From an uncultured Sphingomonas sp. (lineage in GTDB: Bacteria; Pseudomonadota; Alphaproteobacteria; Sphingomonadales; Sphingomonadaceae), in NCBI RefSeq assembly GCF_913062585.1, contig NZ_CAJXWX010000006.1, forward strand, positions 1 to 64,000: a stretch of 64,000 nucleotides of DNA, written 5' to 3'. Positions 1-7,843 of the stretch are shown piece by piece (positions within the stretch are counted from its first letter, which is position 1; each line of letters opens with the position of its first letter). The notes under the pieces were generated by a model. The model ran no database searches and was not told where the DNA came from. It saw only the letters and a list, made by a program, of their open reading frames with translations. Both the position numbers and the translations under genes were made by a program.

Positions 1-51
1 TCCGCATCCGACCATCGGCGCCGGCCTGACACCCGGCCGACCACCTCCATC

Positions 52-85
52 CGACCAGTCATACGAGTGCTCGTATGGCTGGTCG
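52..85. repeat. 34-bp near-perfect inverted repeat
   Basis: Two 16-base arms (52-67 and 70-85) surround a 2-base centre (TG) with a single mismatch (59 against 78). The inner core is ATACGAG-TG-CTCGTAT. An ATG at 75 lies inside the right arm and opens a short frame that ends near 218 without recognisable similarity. The size and symmetry resemble a dimeric repressor operator (TetR type), but a transposon end or recombination site is equally possible. It lies just outside the truncated end of the IS3 remnant. Confidence 0.6.
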
Positions 86-143
86 TAGAACCGATAGCTT
101 CCCGCACCGCCCGCGCCCTCGTCAAAGGCGACAAGCATCCCCG

Positions 144-773
144 CTACCGGCGCCACCGCAAGGCGGCCTGCCGAACACGCTTACATTGGCTGCCCTGGTC
201 CGAGTGGTGCAGTAGGGCGTCGGGCTTCCCGCGCCGCCAGATCGCCATGATCAGGGCATCGGTGACGATCTGGGCGGTCATGGTGTTGCTCATCGACCAA
301 CCTATCACGCGCCTGGAGAACAGGTCGATGACGACGGCGACGTACAGCCAACCCTCGGCGGTCCAGATGGAGGTAAAGTCCGCGATCCACCTTTGGTTGG
401 GCGCCTCGGCGGTGAACTGGCGATCGAGGAGGTTGTCGGCAATGGCCGACCGCAGGCCGTCGTCCTTGGGTAAGCCGCGACGCCGGGGTCTAGCCTTCAG
501 ACCGTGAACACGCATCAGCCGTTCGACGCGAAGCAAACCACATGAGAGGCCTTCGGCCAGAAGGTCGTGCCAGACGCGGCGTGCGCCGTACGTCCGATAG
601 CTGGAAATGAAGCTGGCACGAACCCTGGCGCCGAACTCCTCGTCGCTCCGGGCACGAGCACTTGGCGCCCGAACCAGCCAGGCATGAAAGCCGCTGCGCG
701 AAACACCGAGCGCTTCGCAGATCCACGATACGGGCCAGATCCCCCGGTGCTTCGCGATGAACTCGAACCTCAT
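144..773 (-). pseudogene. IS3-family transposase OrfB, truncated
   Basis: This is the integrase-domain half of an IS3-family transposase. The HTH_21-like N-terminal part (GVSRSGFHAWL, near residue 24) is followed by the rve/DDE core with first Asp in RWIADFTSIWT and second Asp in HHSDQGSQ. At the codon after that Gln (about position 185) similarity stops: the frame runs 13 unrelated residues to a TAG, so the third catalytic acid (Glu) and the C-terminus are missing. The frame is about 209 residues against roughly 280 in intact members. Its ATG overlaps the TGA of OrfA (ATGA at 770-773), the usual IS3 arrangement. It cannot encode an active transposase. Confidence 0.88.
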
Positions 774-1110
774 ACCGAGTCCCTGGCGAAGTAGGCCGCC
801 GCTTTTTTTAGAATGTCGCGCTCGGCCTTCATCCGGGCCAACTCGCGGCGTAGCCGCTCAATCTCCTGCTGCTCGGGCTTCATTAGTCCATGACCGGGAA
901 AGGCCGAGCCAGGATCCGACACATGCTCACGAACCCATTTGCGCAGCACGTCCTCATGCAGGTCCAGATCGCGGGCGGCCTGCGACACCGATACCTCGCG
1001 CTCCCTGACCAGCTTCACCGCCTCAAGCTTAAACTCCCGGCTGAACTTCCGTCGTTGCATTCACACCCTCCGGTCCCAAAAACACCTTATCTCGGTGTCC
1101 GCGGAACCGG
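183..1110 (-). mobile_element. Remnant of an IS3-family insertion sequence
   Basis: The element comprises the orfA and orfB reading frames with the IS3 overlap and slippery site. The orfB end is lost at about position 185, so only one terminus can remain, upstream of orfA. I could not define that terminus, because no second inverted repeat is available for comparison; the end near 1110 is a guess from the length of upstream leaders in this family. The remnant borders the defence operon that starts at 1240. Confidence 0.7.
770..1060 (-). CDS. IS3-family transposase OrfA
   Basis: A 96-residue helix-turn-helix protein of the transposase_8 family: an N-terminal basic HTH (RRKFSREFKLEAVKLV, then SVSQAARDLDLHEDVLRKW) followed by a leucine-zipper-like helix (EIERLRRELARMKAERDILKKA). 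It normally binds the terminal inverted repeats. A run of seven A followed by G (802-809, read on the minus strand) lies just before the end of the gene and is the typical slippery site for the -1 frameshift that makes the OrfAB fusion. The ATG is preceded by GGAGGG five bases upstream. The gene looks intact, but its partner OrfB is broken, so the element should be inactive by itself. Confidence 0.9.
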   Translation of the reverse strand: MQRRKFSREFKLEAVKLVREREVSVSQAARDLDLHEDVLRKWVREHVSDPGSAFPGHGLMKPEQQEIERLRRELARMKAERDILKKAAAYFARDSV

Positions 1111-1172
1111 CAGCAGCTCAGCTCAAGGCTCCCAAGAAATAATCAAAGTCAGTGCGACATCGGCGAACGTGC

Positions 1173-1201
1173 TTGTCGCGGTGTTACTCCTAATTTAATC
1201 A
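1173..1201 (+). promoter_or_regulatory. Candidate promoter for the gajA-gajB operon
   Basis: TTGTCG (1173-1178) and TAATCA (1196-1201) are separated by 17 bases and lie about 40 bases upstream of the gajA start, in locally AT-rich sequence. This is a match by eye to a sigma70-type promoter only. The remaining DNA between the IS remnant and gajA (1061-1239) shows no gene. Confidence 0.3.
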
Positions 1202-1239
1202 CATAGCATCGAGGCGTCATTTCGCCGCCGAACAGTCGG

Positions 1240-3054
1240 GTGGGGATGATGCGGGTAGCGCGGATCGTAATTCAGAACTTTCGCACCTTCGCGTCGCTTG
1301 ACGTTAATGTGGCTGATGATCTGTGCTGCATCATCGGCGAGAACAACACCGGCAAGACCGCGATCCTGCGCGCAATCCAGATCTGCCTCGACAATATGTT
1401 GCCGTCGAGTTTTCGCTCACTGCTGCGCGAGGACATTCACTCCGCGATCGATATTGCCGAGCCTAGCCAAGTTCTGATCGGCATTGAGTTGACCGGGTTC
1501 GAGGGCAGAGTGAATGAAGAGGCTCTGGTCAGCACTTGGAAGACCGCCGCGGATCGTGCGCGCATATTCTACCGCTTCCGCCCGCGCCCGGCTGTCCGGG
1601 AGCAGCTTGCGAGTGGCGACATCGCACCCGGGACGCTGACCCTTGAGGACTATCAGTGGGAAATCCGCGGTGGCGGTGATCCTGCGGTCGACCTTGCCGA
1701 CATCACCTGGGATGATGAGGGGATAGGCGAATCCGTGCGCTTCGCCGACCTGCAATCTTACCTTCTCGTTCATCTGCCCGCGCTCCGCGATGTCGAGAAT
1801 GACCTGCGCAATCCCCGCCAATCGCCGCTTGTCCGCCTGACCGAGGCCTTCGAGATCGACGCGGCCGAGCAGGATGCCCTGATTGCCATCCTCGACCAAG
1901 CCAATCAGGCAATTGCGAACTCGGCGACGATCTCCGAGATTGCAGGGGCAATCGACGCGCGATTCAAGGATGTCTCCGGCCCCGCGTTCGAGATGGACGC
2001 CACGCTCGGCCTGTCCGCCGCGACCTTCCGCGCCATCATCCGCAACCTGAAAATCATTCTGTCGGACCTGTCGCTCACCTCGTTCGAACCCGGCCGCAAC
2101 GGTCTTGGCATGAACAACATCCTCTACATCGCGATCTTGATGGAGTATCTTCAGCGGCGGATCGCACTCAACCGCTCGGCCGGCCAGTTGATCCTCATAG
2201 AGGAGCCCGAAGCGCATCTCCATCCCCAGCTGCAATTCTCGCTAATCGCGGCACTGCGCGCGATCGGCGTGCAGACCATTTTGACCAGTCACAGCACCCA
2301 GGTGACCTCGCAGGTTCCGCTGAGCAGCATTGTATCGCTCACCAAGCGCGAGGACGCGACCATTGCTGCGGGCAATCTCGCGCTCAATGCGGCGCTGACC
2401 GCGCCAGAGATTGCCGATCTCGAACGCTACCTCGACGCAACCAAGAGCGCATTGCTCTACGCCCGCAAGGTCATGCTGGTCGAAGGGCCAGCCGAGATGT
2501 TCCTGATCCCGGCGTTGATCGAGCAGGTGTACGGCGTGAAGCTCGAGCGGCTCGGCATCTCGGTTATCGCGATTCATGGCGTTCATTTCGACGTCTATGC
2601 CAAGCTGTTCCGCGCCGGCTCGCTCGAGAAAAAATGCGCGATCGTTGCCGATGCTGACATGAAGCCGTCCGACGCCGAGGACTTCCATCCGGAAACCGAC
2701 GCCCCCGATTTGGTGGCGCTGGAAAGCGACTTTGTGTCCATATTCGCGGGCGCCACTACTTTCGAACGCGAATTGGTATCGGTCGGGCGCCTACCGATGC
2801 TGATCGAGACCATTCGTGCTCTCGGCGCGCCGCAGATCCTTGCGCAGATGGAGGATGGGCTCGCAACGCTCGCGCTCGGGGGATTGGGCCTAGCCGAAGA
2901 GACGGCGCTGCGCGTCGAGCTTGGCTCTATGACGCTCAATACCGCCAAGCGCTTTGGCAAAGCGCGTTTCGCGCAGATAGCAGCACGCTACGCTAATCTC
3001 GCGACCGATCTGCCGCCCTATATCGAGCAGGCCTTTGAGTGGCTCACCGAATGA
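1240..3054 (+). CDS. gajA: Gabija anti-phage defence protein GajA (OLD-family ATPase/TOPRIM nuclease)
   Basis: The protein combines an N-terminal ABC-type ATPase with a C-terminal TOPRIM nuclease, as in OLD-family nucleases. Walker A is GENNTGKTA (residues 33-41), and the Walker B region is LILIEEPEAHLHPQLQ (about 314-330), followed by the switch-like LTSHSTQV. The TOPRIM part has MLVEGPAEM (Glu, about 411) and the acidic pair in IVADADMKPSD (about 469). In studied Gabija systems GajA is a DNA-nicking endonuclease that assembles with GajB. The frame opens at GTG 1240, but ATG at 1246 or 1249 would be as good (GTG GGG ATG ATG). The length of 604 residues is normal. It overlaps gajB by four bases. 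Base composition is slightly lower in GC than the chromosomal genes downstream. Confidence 0.88.
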   Translation: MGMMRVARIVIQNFRTFASLDVNVADDLCCIIGENNTGKTAILRAIQICLDNMLPSSFRSLLREDIHSAIDIAEPSQVLIGIELTGFEGRVNEEALVSTWKTAADRARIFYRFRPRPAVREQLASGDIAPGTLTLEDYQWEIRGGGDPAVDLADITWDDEGIGESVRFADLQSYLLVHLPALRDVENDLRNPRQSPLVRLTEAFEIDAAEQDALIAILDQANQAIANSATISEIAGAIDARFKDVSGPAFEMDATLGLSAATFRAIIRNLKIILSDLSLTSFEPGRNGLGMNNILYIAILMEYLQRRIALNRSAGQLILIEEPEAHLHPQLQFSLIAALRAIGVQTILTSHSTQVTSQVPLSSIVSLTKREDATIAAGNLALNAALTAPEIADLERYLDATKSALLYARKVMLVEGPAEMFLIPALIEQVYGVKLERLGISVIAIHGVHFDVYAKLFRAGSLEKKCAIVADADMKPSDAEDFHPETDAPDLVALESDFVSIFAGATTFERELVSVGRLPMLIETIRALGAPQILAQMEDGLATLALGGLGLAEETALRVELGSMTLNTAKRFGKARFAQIAARYANLATDLPPYIEQAFEWLTE

Positions 3055-4814
3055 TCCGGCTGACACCCGAACAGCGCGAGGCGGTCGAACATGACGGCAA
3101 TCTACTGCTGACGGCTTGCCCAGGCAGCGGCAAGACGCGGGTCATTCTCGCCAAGCTGCTGACGCTGGCCGATCAGGTCGTCGGCACGCCCCAATTCATC
3201 GGCTGCATCACCTATACCAATGCCGCGGTCGACGAGATCGAAGCCCGGTTGCGCACCTACGGCAACAACGCGATCGCGGAACGCTGTGAAATCTCCACGA
3301 TCCACGCTTTTTGCCTGCAATTCATCCTGCGTCCCTATAGCTGGCTGGTTCCCGAGGTGCCGGCGACGTTTCAGGTGCTCTCCCGCGAGAACAGCCTGTT
3401 CGAGCAGATCGTGACGGCGGTCGAGGACGCCTTCGGTCGCGTGCCCTCCGGGCAGGTGTTCGAGGACTACGAATCCCTGCGCATCGACGTGAACGGTGAA
3501 CCCTGCGGCCAAGGTATTGAGACCGGCATCGTCACCGACGAATCCGCCGCGCTCTATTGGGAGCGGGTCCGCGCCCACGGATACCTCGATTTCGCGATGA
3601 TCCTCTTTTATTCATGGAAGATTCTCGAACAGCACCCGTTCGTCGGACGCGGCATCGCGAGCCGCTTTGTCTGGCTGCTGATCGACGAATTCCAGGACAC
3701 CACAGACATCCAGATCGCCATCTTCGGCGCGCTCCAGCATTTCCTCCACACCCGCTTCTTTCTCGTCGGTGATCAGAACCAATCGATTATGCGCTTCGCC
3801 GGCGCTCGCCCGGAACTCGCCGAGCAGTTCGGCGATAAGATCGACGCGCACCGCGACACGGTCCTGACCGGCAACTTTCGATGCGGGCCGGCGATAGTCA
3901 GCACAGCATCAACACTCATCCCGACCGTGCCGGGGATGCAGTCGGCGGGCGATGCAGCCCAGCTCGCGGCGCAAGTGAACTACGTCCATGTCGGCTGGCC
4001 AATCGACGCCATCACCGAGCATTTCCTGCCCGCCCTGCAGGATGCCGGCATCCCGCTCGGCAAAGCCGCGATCCTTGCGCCATGGTGGACGCACCTCATC
4101 CCCGTCGCCCGCGCCCTCCGTGAATTCGACGTCCCGGTCTTCGGTCCGGGCGCGCGCCCCTATAAGCGTCGGCGTCTGCTTGCCGGACTTGCCGAGCAAC
4201 TTGGAGCCTGCGCCGGAGCCGGCAATTACCTCGGCCTCCCGGGTGTCGAGCGAGCATTGTTTCGGCTCATCGGTGATCTCACCGGGAACTCGCGCTACGA
4301 CATGTTCAGCTATCAGGGGCGTCGTGCGGCGCTCGGCCTGATCTATCTCGCTCGCGAACTTGCCAACCAGCATCCCGGCGGCGTCGCTTGGCTGCGCGCC
4401 ATCGCCCGCGAGGCTGGTGACTATCTCGAACGCGAGGAATGGTTGCCGGGCAGCGCCAAACAGCCGCTGGTCGATTCCGCCGAGGAAATGCTGTCCGATA
4501 TGCAGGCCAGCAAGGTCGATCTCGCAAATCTGCTGATCTCCGATATGGGCCTGTTCGCCAATCCCGAGCATGCGCTTAAGCTGATCACGCTGCACAATTC
4601 AAAAGGCCGCGAATTCGATGGCGTCGCCCTGATCTGCATGAACAATGGCAGTATCCCGCATTTCTCGACATCGACGCAGGAGGCGTATGACGAGTCTCGG
4701 CGGCTATTCTACGTAGGCCTGACTCGCGCCAAGCGCATCCTCGTCGTCGCGTCCGATCAGTCTCACTGGAAGAACACGCCGACCCCGTTTATCGTGGAGG
4801 CCGGCCTTGGATAA
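3051..4814 (+). CDS. gajB: Gabija anti-phage defence protein GajB (UvrD/PcrA-like helicase)
   Basis: A superfamily 1 helicase: Q-motif region LTPEQREAVEHD, Walker A TACPGSGKTR near residue 28, motif Ia ITYTNAAVDEIEARL, motif Ib STIHAFC, Walker B LLIDEFQDTTDIQ, motif III VGDQNQSIMRFAGA, motif IV region GNFRCG, and motifs V/VI ITLHNSKGREFDGV and RRLFYVGLTRAKR. About 587 residues is typical of GajB and shorter than full UvrD. I prefer the ATG at 3051 (MIRLTPEQ) because it overlaps the gajA stop as ATGA, suggesting translational coupling. An in-frame ATG at 3039 would add four residues. Together with gajA it forms a complete two-gene Gabija operon. Confidence 0.88.
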   Translation: MIRLTPEQREAVEHDGNLLLTACPGSGKTRVILAKLLTLADQVVGTPQFIGCITYTNAAVDEIEARLRTYGNNAIAERCEISTIHAFCLQFILRPYSWLVPEVPATFQVLSRENSLFEQIVTAVEDAFGRVPSGQVFEDYESLRIDVNGEPCGQGIETGIVTDESAALYWERVRAHGYLDFAMILFYSWKILEQHPFVGRGIASRFVWLLIDEFQDTTDIQIAIFGALQHFLHTRFFLVGDQNQSIMRFAGARPELAEQFGDKIDAHRDTVLTGNFRCGPAIVSTASTLIPTVPGMQSAGDAAQLAAQVNYVHVGWPIDAITEHFLPALQDAGIPLGKAAILAPWWTHLIPVARALREFDVPVFGPGARPYKRRRLLAGLAEQLGACAGAGNYLGLPGVERALFRLIGDLTGNSRYDMFSYQGRRAALGLIYLARELANQHPGGVAWLRAIAREAGDYLEREEWLPGSAKQPLVDSAEEMLSDMQASKVDLANLLISDMGLFANPEHALKLITLHNSKGREFDGVALICMNNGSIPHFSTSTQEAYDESRRLFYVGLTRAKRILVVASDQSHWKNTPTPFIVEAGLG

Positions 4815-4912
4815 GCACCTGCCCTGTTTGAAGCGGTTTTGCGCTGAACTTTCTTTTATTTCTGATAAATCCGGCAGAATACCGATCTTGCATTTGCAGT
4901 TGTAAGGCCGGG

Positions 4913-5644
4913 TCACTCAAGCCTGAGACGCTCCCATTCATCGATCAAAGACCTGTATTTGTCGTTGAAAATAGCCTCCTCGGTGCCTTGTAAGGACGTT
5001 GTCTCTGGCGAGAAAAACGTCCTGCGAAGAGGATCTATGATACGCATGTCATTTGGATCTAAGCCTTCCAGTGCTTGTTGCATCGCCCATAGGCCCAACC
5101 TTCCCCCTTCCTCAGGTAGCGCAGGCTCTTCGCTGAAGTAGGGATATACAACGCGTGTATACTTCTCTCTTACACGCGCGTGGAGAGCGTCGCGGATGCG
5201 AACTGTTCCGCCTAGATTCTCAATTCGTAGAATCCCATGAACGCTCTGAGGAATGATCTCGACTGGTTCATTTGACCAACGTAACTTTGCACTAAGCAAT
5301 TCAAGAACGCCTTCCTTCAATAGGGGATATAGGCGTTTATAATTTTCGTTTGAGGCAATGCGATCTGTGGTCAGATCTGCTAATTCCCCATCACCCGATA
5401 TATGCTTTTTAACATCTGACCAGAACGGCAGATAGAAATCACCACCCCGGCTTCTTGTGCCGCCCGCTTCTTTCTTGCGATCAAGTCGGATATCATCCTT
5501 CAATATGGATCGTCGCAACGCTCTGCGTGCATAGAACAGCTGCAAAGCCTTTCGAAGAGGAATATCCAGAACGGACAAGGGATTCACTCGCCTAATAATA
5601 TCGCATGATAATCGCAGCAATTCCTCTGGTAGGGCAAGTGAAAT
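4913..5644 (-). CDS. Hypothetical protein, AT-richer orphan convergent to gajB
   Basis: An approximately 235-243 residue soluble protein that I do not recognise. It begins with a basic helical region (IRRVNPLSVLDIPLRKALQL, RRALRRS), has no signal peptide or membrane segment, and ends in a charged helix (LIDEWERLRLE). Its DNA is visibly AT-richer than everything else here. The stretch upstream of the first TTG (5620) still reads like protein (ISLALPEELL). An AAGGAG (5649-5654) sits four bases before an ATT at 5644, so a rare ATT start is likely; TTG 5620 is the conventional alternative. An in-frame TAG lies just upstream. It lies between the Gabija operon and an IS110 element, so it may be a transferred accessory gene. 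Confidence 0.6.
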   Translation of the reverse strand: MSLALPEELLRLSCDIIRRVNPLSVLDIPLRKALQLFYARRALRRSILKDDIRLDRKKEAGGTRSRGGDFYLPFWSDVKKHISGDGELADLTTDRIASNENYKRLYPLLKEGVLELLSAKLRWSNEPVEIIPQSVHGILRIENLGGTVRIRDALHARVREKYTRVVYPYFSEEPALPEEGGRLGLWAMQQALEGLDPNDMRIIDPLRRTFFSPETTSLQGTEEAIFNDKYRSLIDEWERLRLE

Positions 5645-6153
5645 TTGTCTCCTTATGGCGGAGCTTTTGTTCTACACTATTTCGCCGAGCGAGCCCGGAG
5701 TGACCTCCGCTTCCTTGGGTTTGTCATTGAAACCGGTCGGTCGACAAACGGCTCACTTTCGGACCCTGGACCACGACAACCATGAACGTCCGCTGCCCTG
5801 GCTGGTAGTGCCGCAAACCGACGGTCCGTTATCGGCCCATTTGCGGCCGCTGCATGGGGGTGATGCAGTAAATGCTGAATGTCGGTTCACGCCAAGACCT
5901 GACATTCGGGCCTGAACTCGGGAACGACGGCTTTGTTGTCTAATTGATTTCTGCGTTGCCCTTCCTTTTTTCCCGTTCGCCAATGGTTGTCTTCGAGGTC
6001 ATCGGACAGCTGTGGCAGCTTCACGTCCGAGCCTTCATGATCGCGGCCGAGCGGAATAGGTGGACGTCTCTGAGTCCCAAACGAGGTTTGACCCTCTACA
6101 AAGCTGACGAGATCGTCCGGGGCATGGCTGAGCGGGATGAGGAACGCCGGGGA
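5645..6153. other. Non-coding stretch, 3' flank of the IS110 transposase
   Basis: No convincing gene is present. Short open frames at 5655-5915 and 5944-6192 lack ribosome-binding sites and family motifs. The part next to 6153 is presumably the transposase-distal end of the IS110 element. IS1111-group members keep their guide RNA at this end, so it deserves folding. The part next to the orphan gene must hold that gene's promoter. I could not mark the IS terminus, because IS110 elements often lack terminal inverted repeats and target duplications. Confidence 0.5.
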
Positions 6154-7170
6154 TCAGGCCCAGCGAAACTCGGTCTCGTTCAGCCAAAGTGAATGGAGTA
6201 ATGCGGCGAGCTTCCGTGCGACGGCCGTTCTGGCACGCCTTGGCCCTTTGCCTTTGGCGATTTTCCTGCCCCATGCCTGAAGGGCAAATGGCCGCTTCAC
6301 CTGCGACAGTGCGACGTTGGCCGCTTCGTAAAGCGCCTTGCGCAACATCGGATCTCCCGCCTTGGAGATATGTCCGCTTACATCGCGTTCTCCCGATTGA
6401 CTGCGTCGGGGGACAAGCCCCGCATAGGCGCCGACATCCTCGCTCCTTGCGAAGCGGTGGGGGTCTTCGATGGTAGCAGTGAAGGTGAGAGCCGTGATCG
6501 GGCCGACACCAGGAACGCTCATCAGCCTGGCGCAGACCTCGTCCGCCTTTGCCCGATCGTTGAGCAGGCGATTGGAGGCGCGCAGTTGCTCCTCGATGGC
6601 TTCCATGGCGGCAATAAGCGGGGCGAACAGAGCCTTCAGATCCGGGCGCTGGGCGTAGAAGGCGGCCAGGCGTTCGGCACGCCGGCCCGGTGTTCTGGCG
6701 GTACCCATGCGCAGGCCGAACAGCTTCAGGAGCCCACGCAACTGATTGGCCATGGACGTACGCGCGGTGATGAGCTGCGCGCGAATACGCAGGGCTGCCC
6801 TGTCGATATGCGTGGCTGACGCTTTCATGTGAACCCGCTTGTACCAGCCTGTACGCGCCAGTTGGGCAAGCCCTTCCGCATCGTGCACGTCGCTCTTGTT
6901 CACGCGCGCCGAAAGGACACCCTTTGCGTGCCGCGCGCAGATACATTCTATCGCGACGCCACGCTCAACCAGTCCGTGATACAGGAAAGTCGATAGCGTT
7001 CCTGTCTCCAGCACCACGCGGCTCAGCTCGGCACAATGCCTGTTGAGCCATTTGGCTAAAACGTCGGGATCGCTCGCAACAACATCGCGACGTAAAACCT
7101 TACCGTCGGCATCGACTACGCAGATATGCGTCGTCTTGTCGCTCACATCTAATCCTGCGTACATCGACAT
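6154..7170 (-). CDS. IS110-family transposase
   Basis: A 338-residue recombinase of the IS110 type. The N-terminal DEDD (RuvC-like) domain begins YAGLDVSDKTTHICVV with Asp8, followed by VVLETGTLS and NKSDVHDAEGLAQLA with further acidic residues. The C-terminal transposase_20 domain contains the helix-hairpin-helix RLMSVPGVGPITALTF and the segment DVSGHISKAGDPMLRKALYEA, whose Ser is the expected nucleophile. Length and both domains appear intact, so it may be active. AGGAGGG is placed seven bases before the ATG. Members of this family use a structured RNA from the non-coding end of the element (bridge RNA) to pair target and donor DNA. The assignment to the IS110 or IS1111 group is open. Confidence 0.93.
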   Translation of the reverse strand: MSMYAGLDVSDKTTHICVVDADGKVLRRDVVASDPDVLAKWLNRHCAELSRVVLETGTLSTFLYHGLVERGVAIECICARHAKGVLSARVNKSDVHDAEGLAQLARTGWYKRVHMKASATHIDRAALRIRAQLITARTSMANQLRGLLKLFGLRMGTARTPGRRAERLAAFYAQRPDLKALFAPLIAAMEAIEEQLRASNRLLNDRAKADEVCARLMSVPGVGPITALTFTATIEDPHRFARSEDVGAYAGLVPRRSQSGERDVSGHISKAGDPMLRKALYEAANVALSQVKRPFALQAWGRKIAKGKGPRRARTAVARKLAALLHSLWLNETEFRWA

Positions 7171-7810
7171 CGGTCACCCTCCTGCATTGAAGCGCCAAGG
7201 CGACTTCGTACCATGCACGAGGGTGGCTACATCAATTACGCGGTGTCCCAACATCGGCCACGTCCAGGGGAATACGATGATCTAGATCTACCGCTCGCCT
7301 GCTCGGGCATCACGCCTCGAACAACGCGTCGGGGCATGTCGCACAGCTATGGCGGACCCACGATCTGCGAAGATCGTCAAGCACGACTATGGCTTGAGGT
7401 ATCGCCAAGTCGACAAGCCCGTTTGATGGCCTTGCCACGCTGTACCCCTTCTTGTACCCATCAATGTGCAACCCGCCGACAGACGGGTTGAGCGTCGACG
7501 CAAAATCAATAGCTTAGTGCGCGGAAAAAATAGGTCAGGAATCCTGTCTCCCTGACCACGGACGATGGCGCTTGGCCCGTTCCCTCTCAAATAAGACAAA
7601 GAGAAAACGACCCTCGGCTTGGTCATCGACCAGGCGCGGGGGCGATCGGATTGATCGGCGACCAGGCCATCGCGAATATCGCAAAAAATGGATGGAGCGC
7701 GGCCCGTGACGCCCGCCCTTATGTCACATATCTGCCACACGCTCCAACGACCGGACAAAAATGTCGTTGTTTTCATGATCTTGTCACGGCAACGCTAACA
7801 TATAGGTCAG
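7171..7810. other. Long non-coding region upstream of the IS110 transposase; possible bridge-RNA region
   Basis: About 640 bases without a supported gene, shared between the 5' end of the IS110 element and the upstream region of the TonB-dependent receptor gene. It includes two clean hairpins: 7360-7377 (arms ACGATCT/AGATCGT, loop GCGA) and 7469-7490 (arms CAACCCG/CGGGTTG, 8-base loop). In IS110-group elements the guide RNA is encoded in the transposase 5' leader, here roughly 7171-7400 on the minus strand. The IS boundary is not visible by eye. Confidence 0.45.
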
Positions 7811-7823
7811 ATGGTCTGTCCAT
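7811..7823. promoter_or_regulatory. FadR/GntR-like operator candidate, TGGTCTGTCCA, in a receptor leader
   Basis: ATGG-tctgt-CCAT, an imperfect palindrome 20 bases upstream of the receptor ATG at 7844. The same TGGTCTnnCCA core occurs upstream of the second receptor (17207-17217) and of an MFS gene (21064-21074). FadR-subfamily GntR repressors bind TGGTnnnACCA-type sites. No GntR regulator is encoded in the window, so the binding protein is unknown. Confidence 0.45.
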
Positions 7824-7843
7824 CCATAAAAATGGGGGAAACC

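Noticed and set aside
5655..5915. A short + strand open frame between the orphan gene and the IS110 element
   Set aside because: No ribosome-binding site, no family motif, and it covers the upstream region of the orphan gene on the other strand.
7786..7800. A LacI-like half-site (CGGCAACGCTAACA) upstream of the first receptor
   Set aside because: Only one half resembles the operator at 29212; the other half matches at three of seven positions, so it is not convincing.
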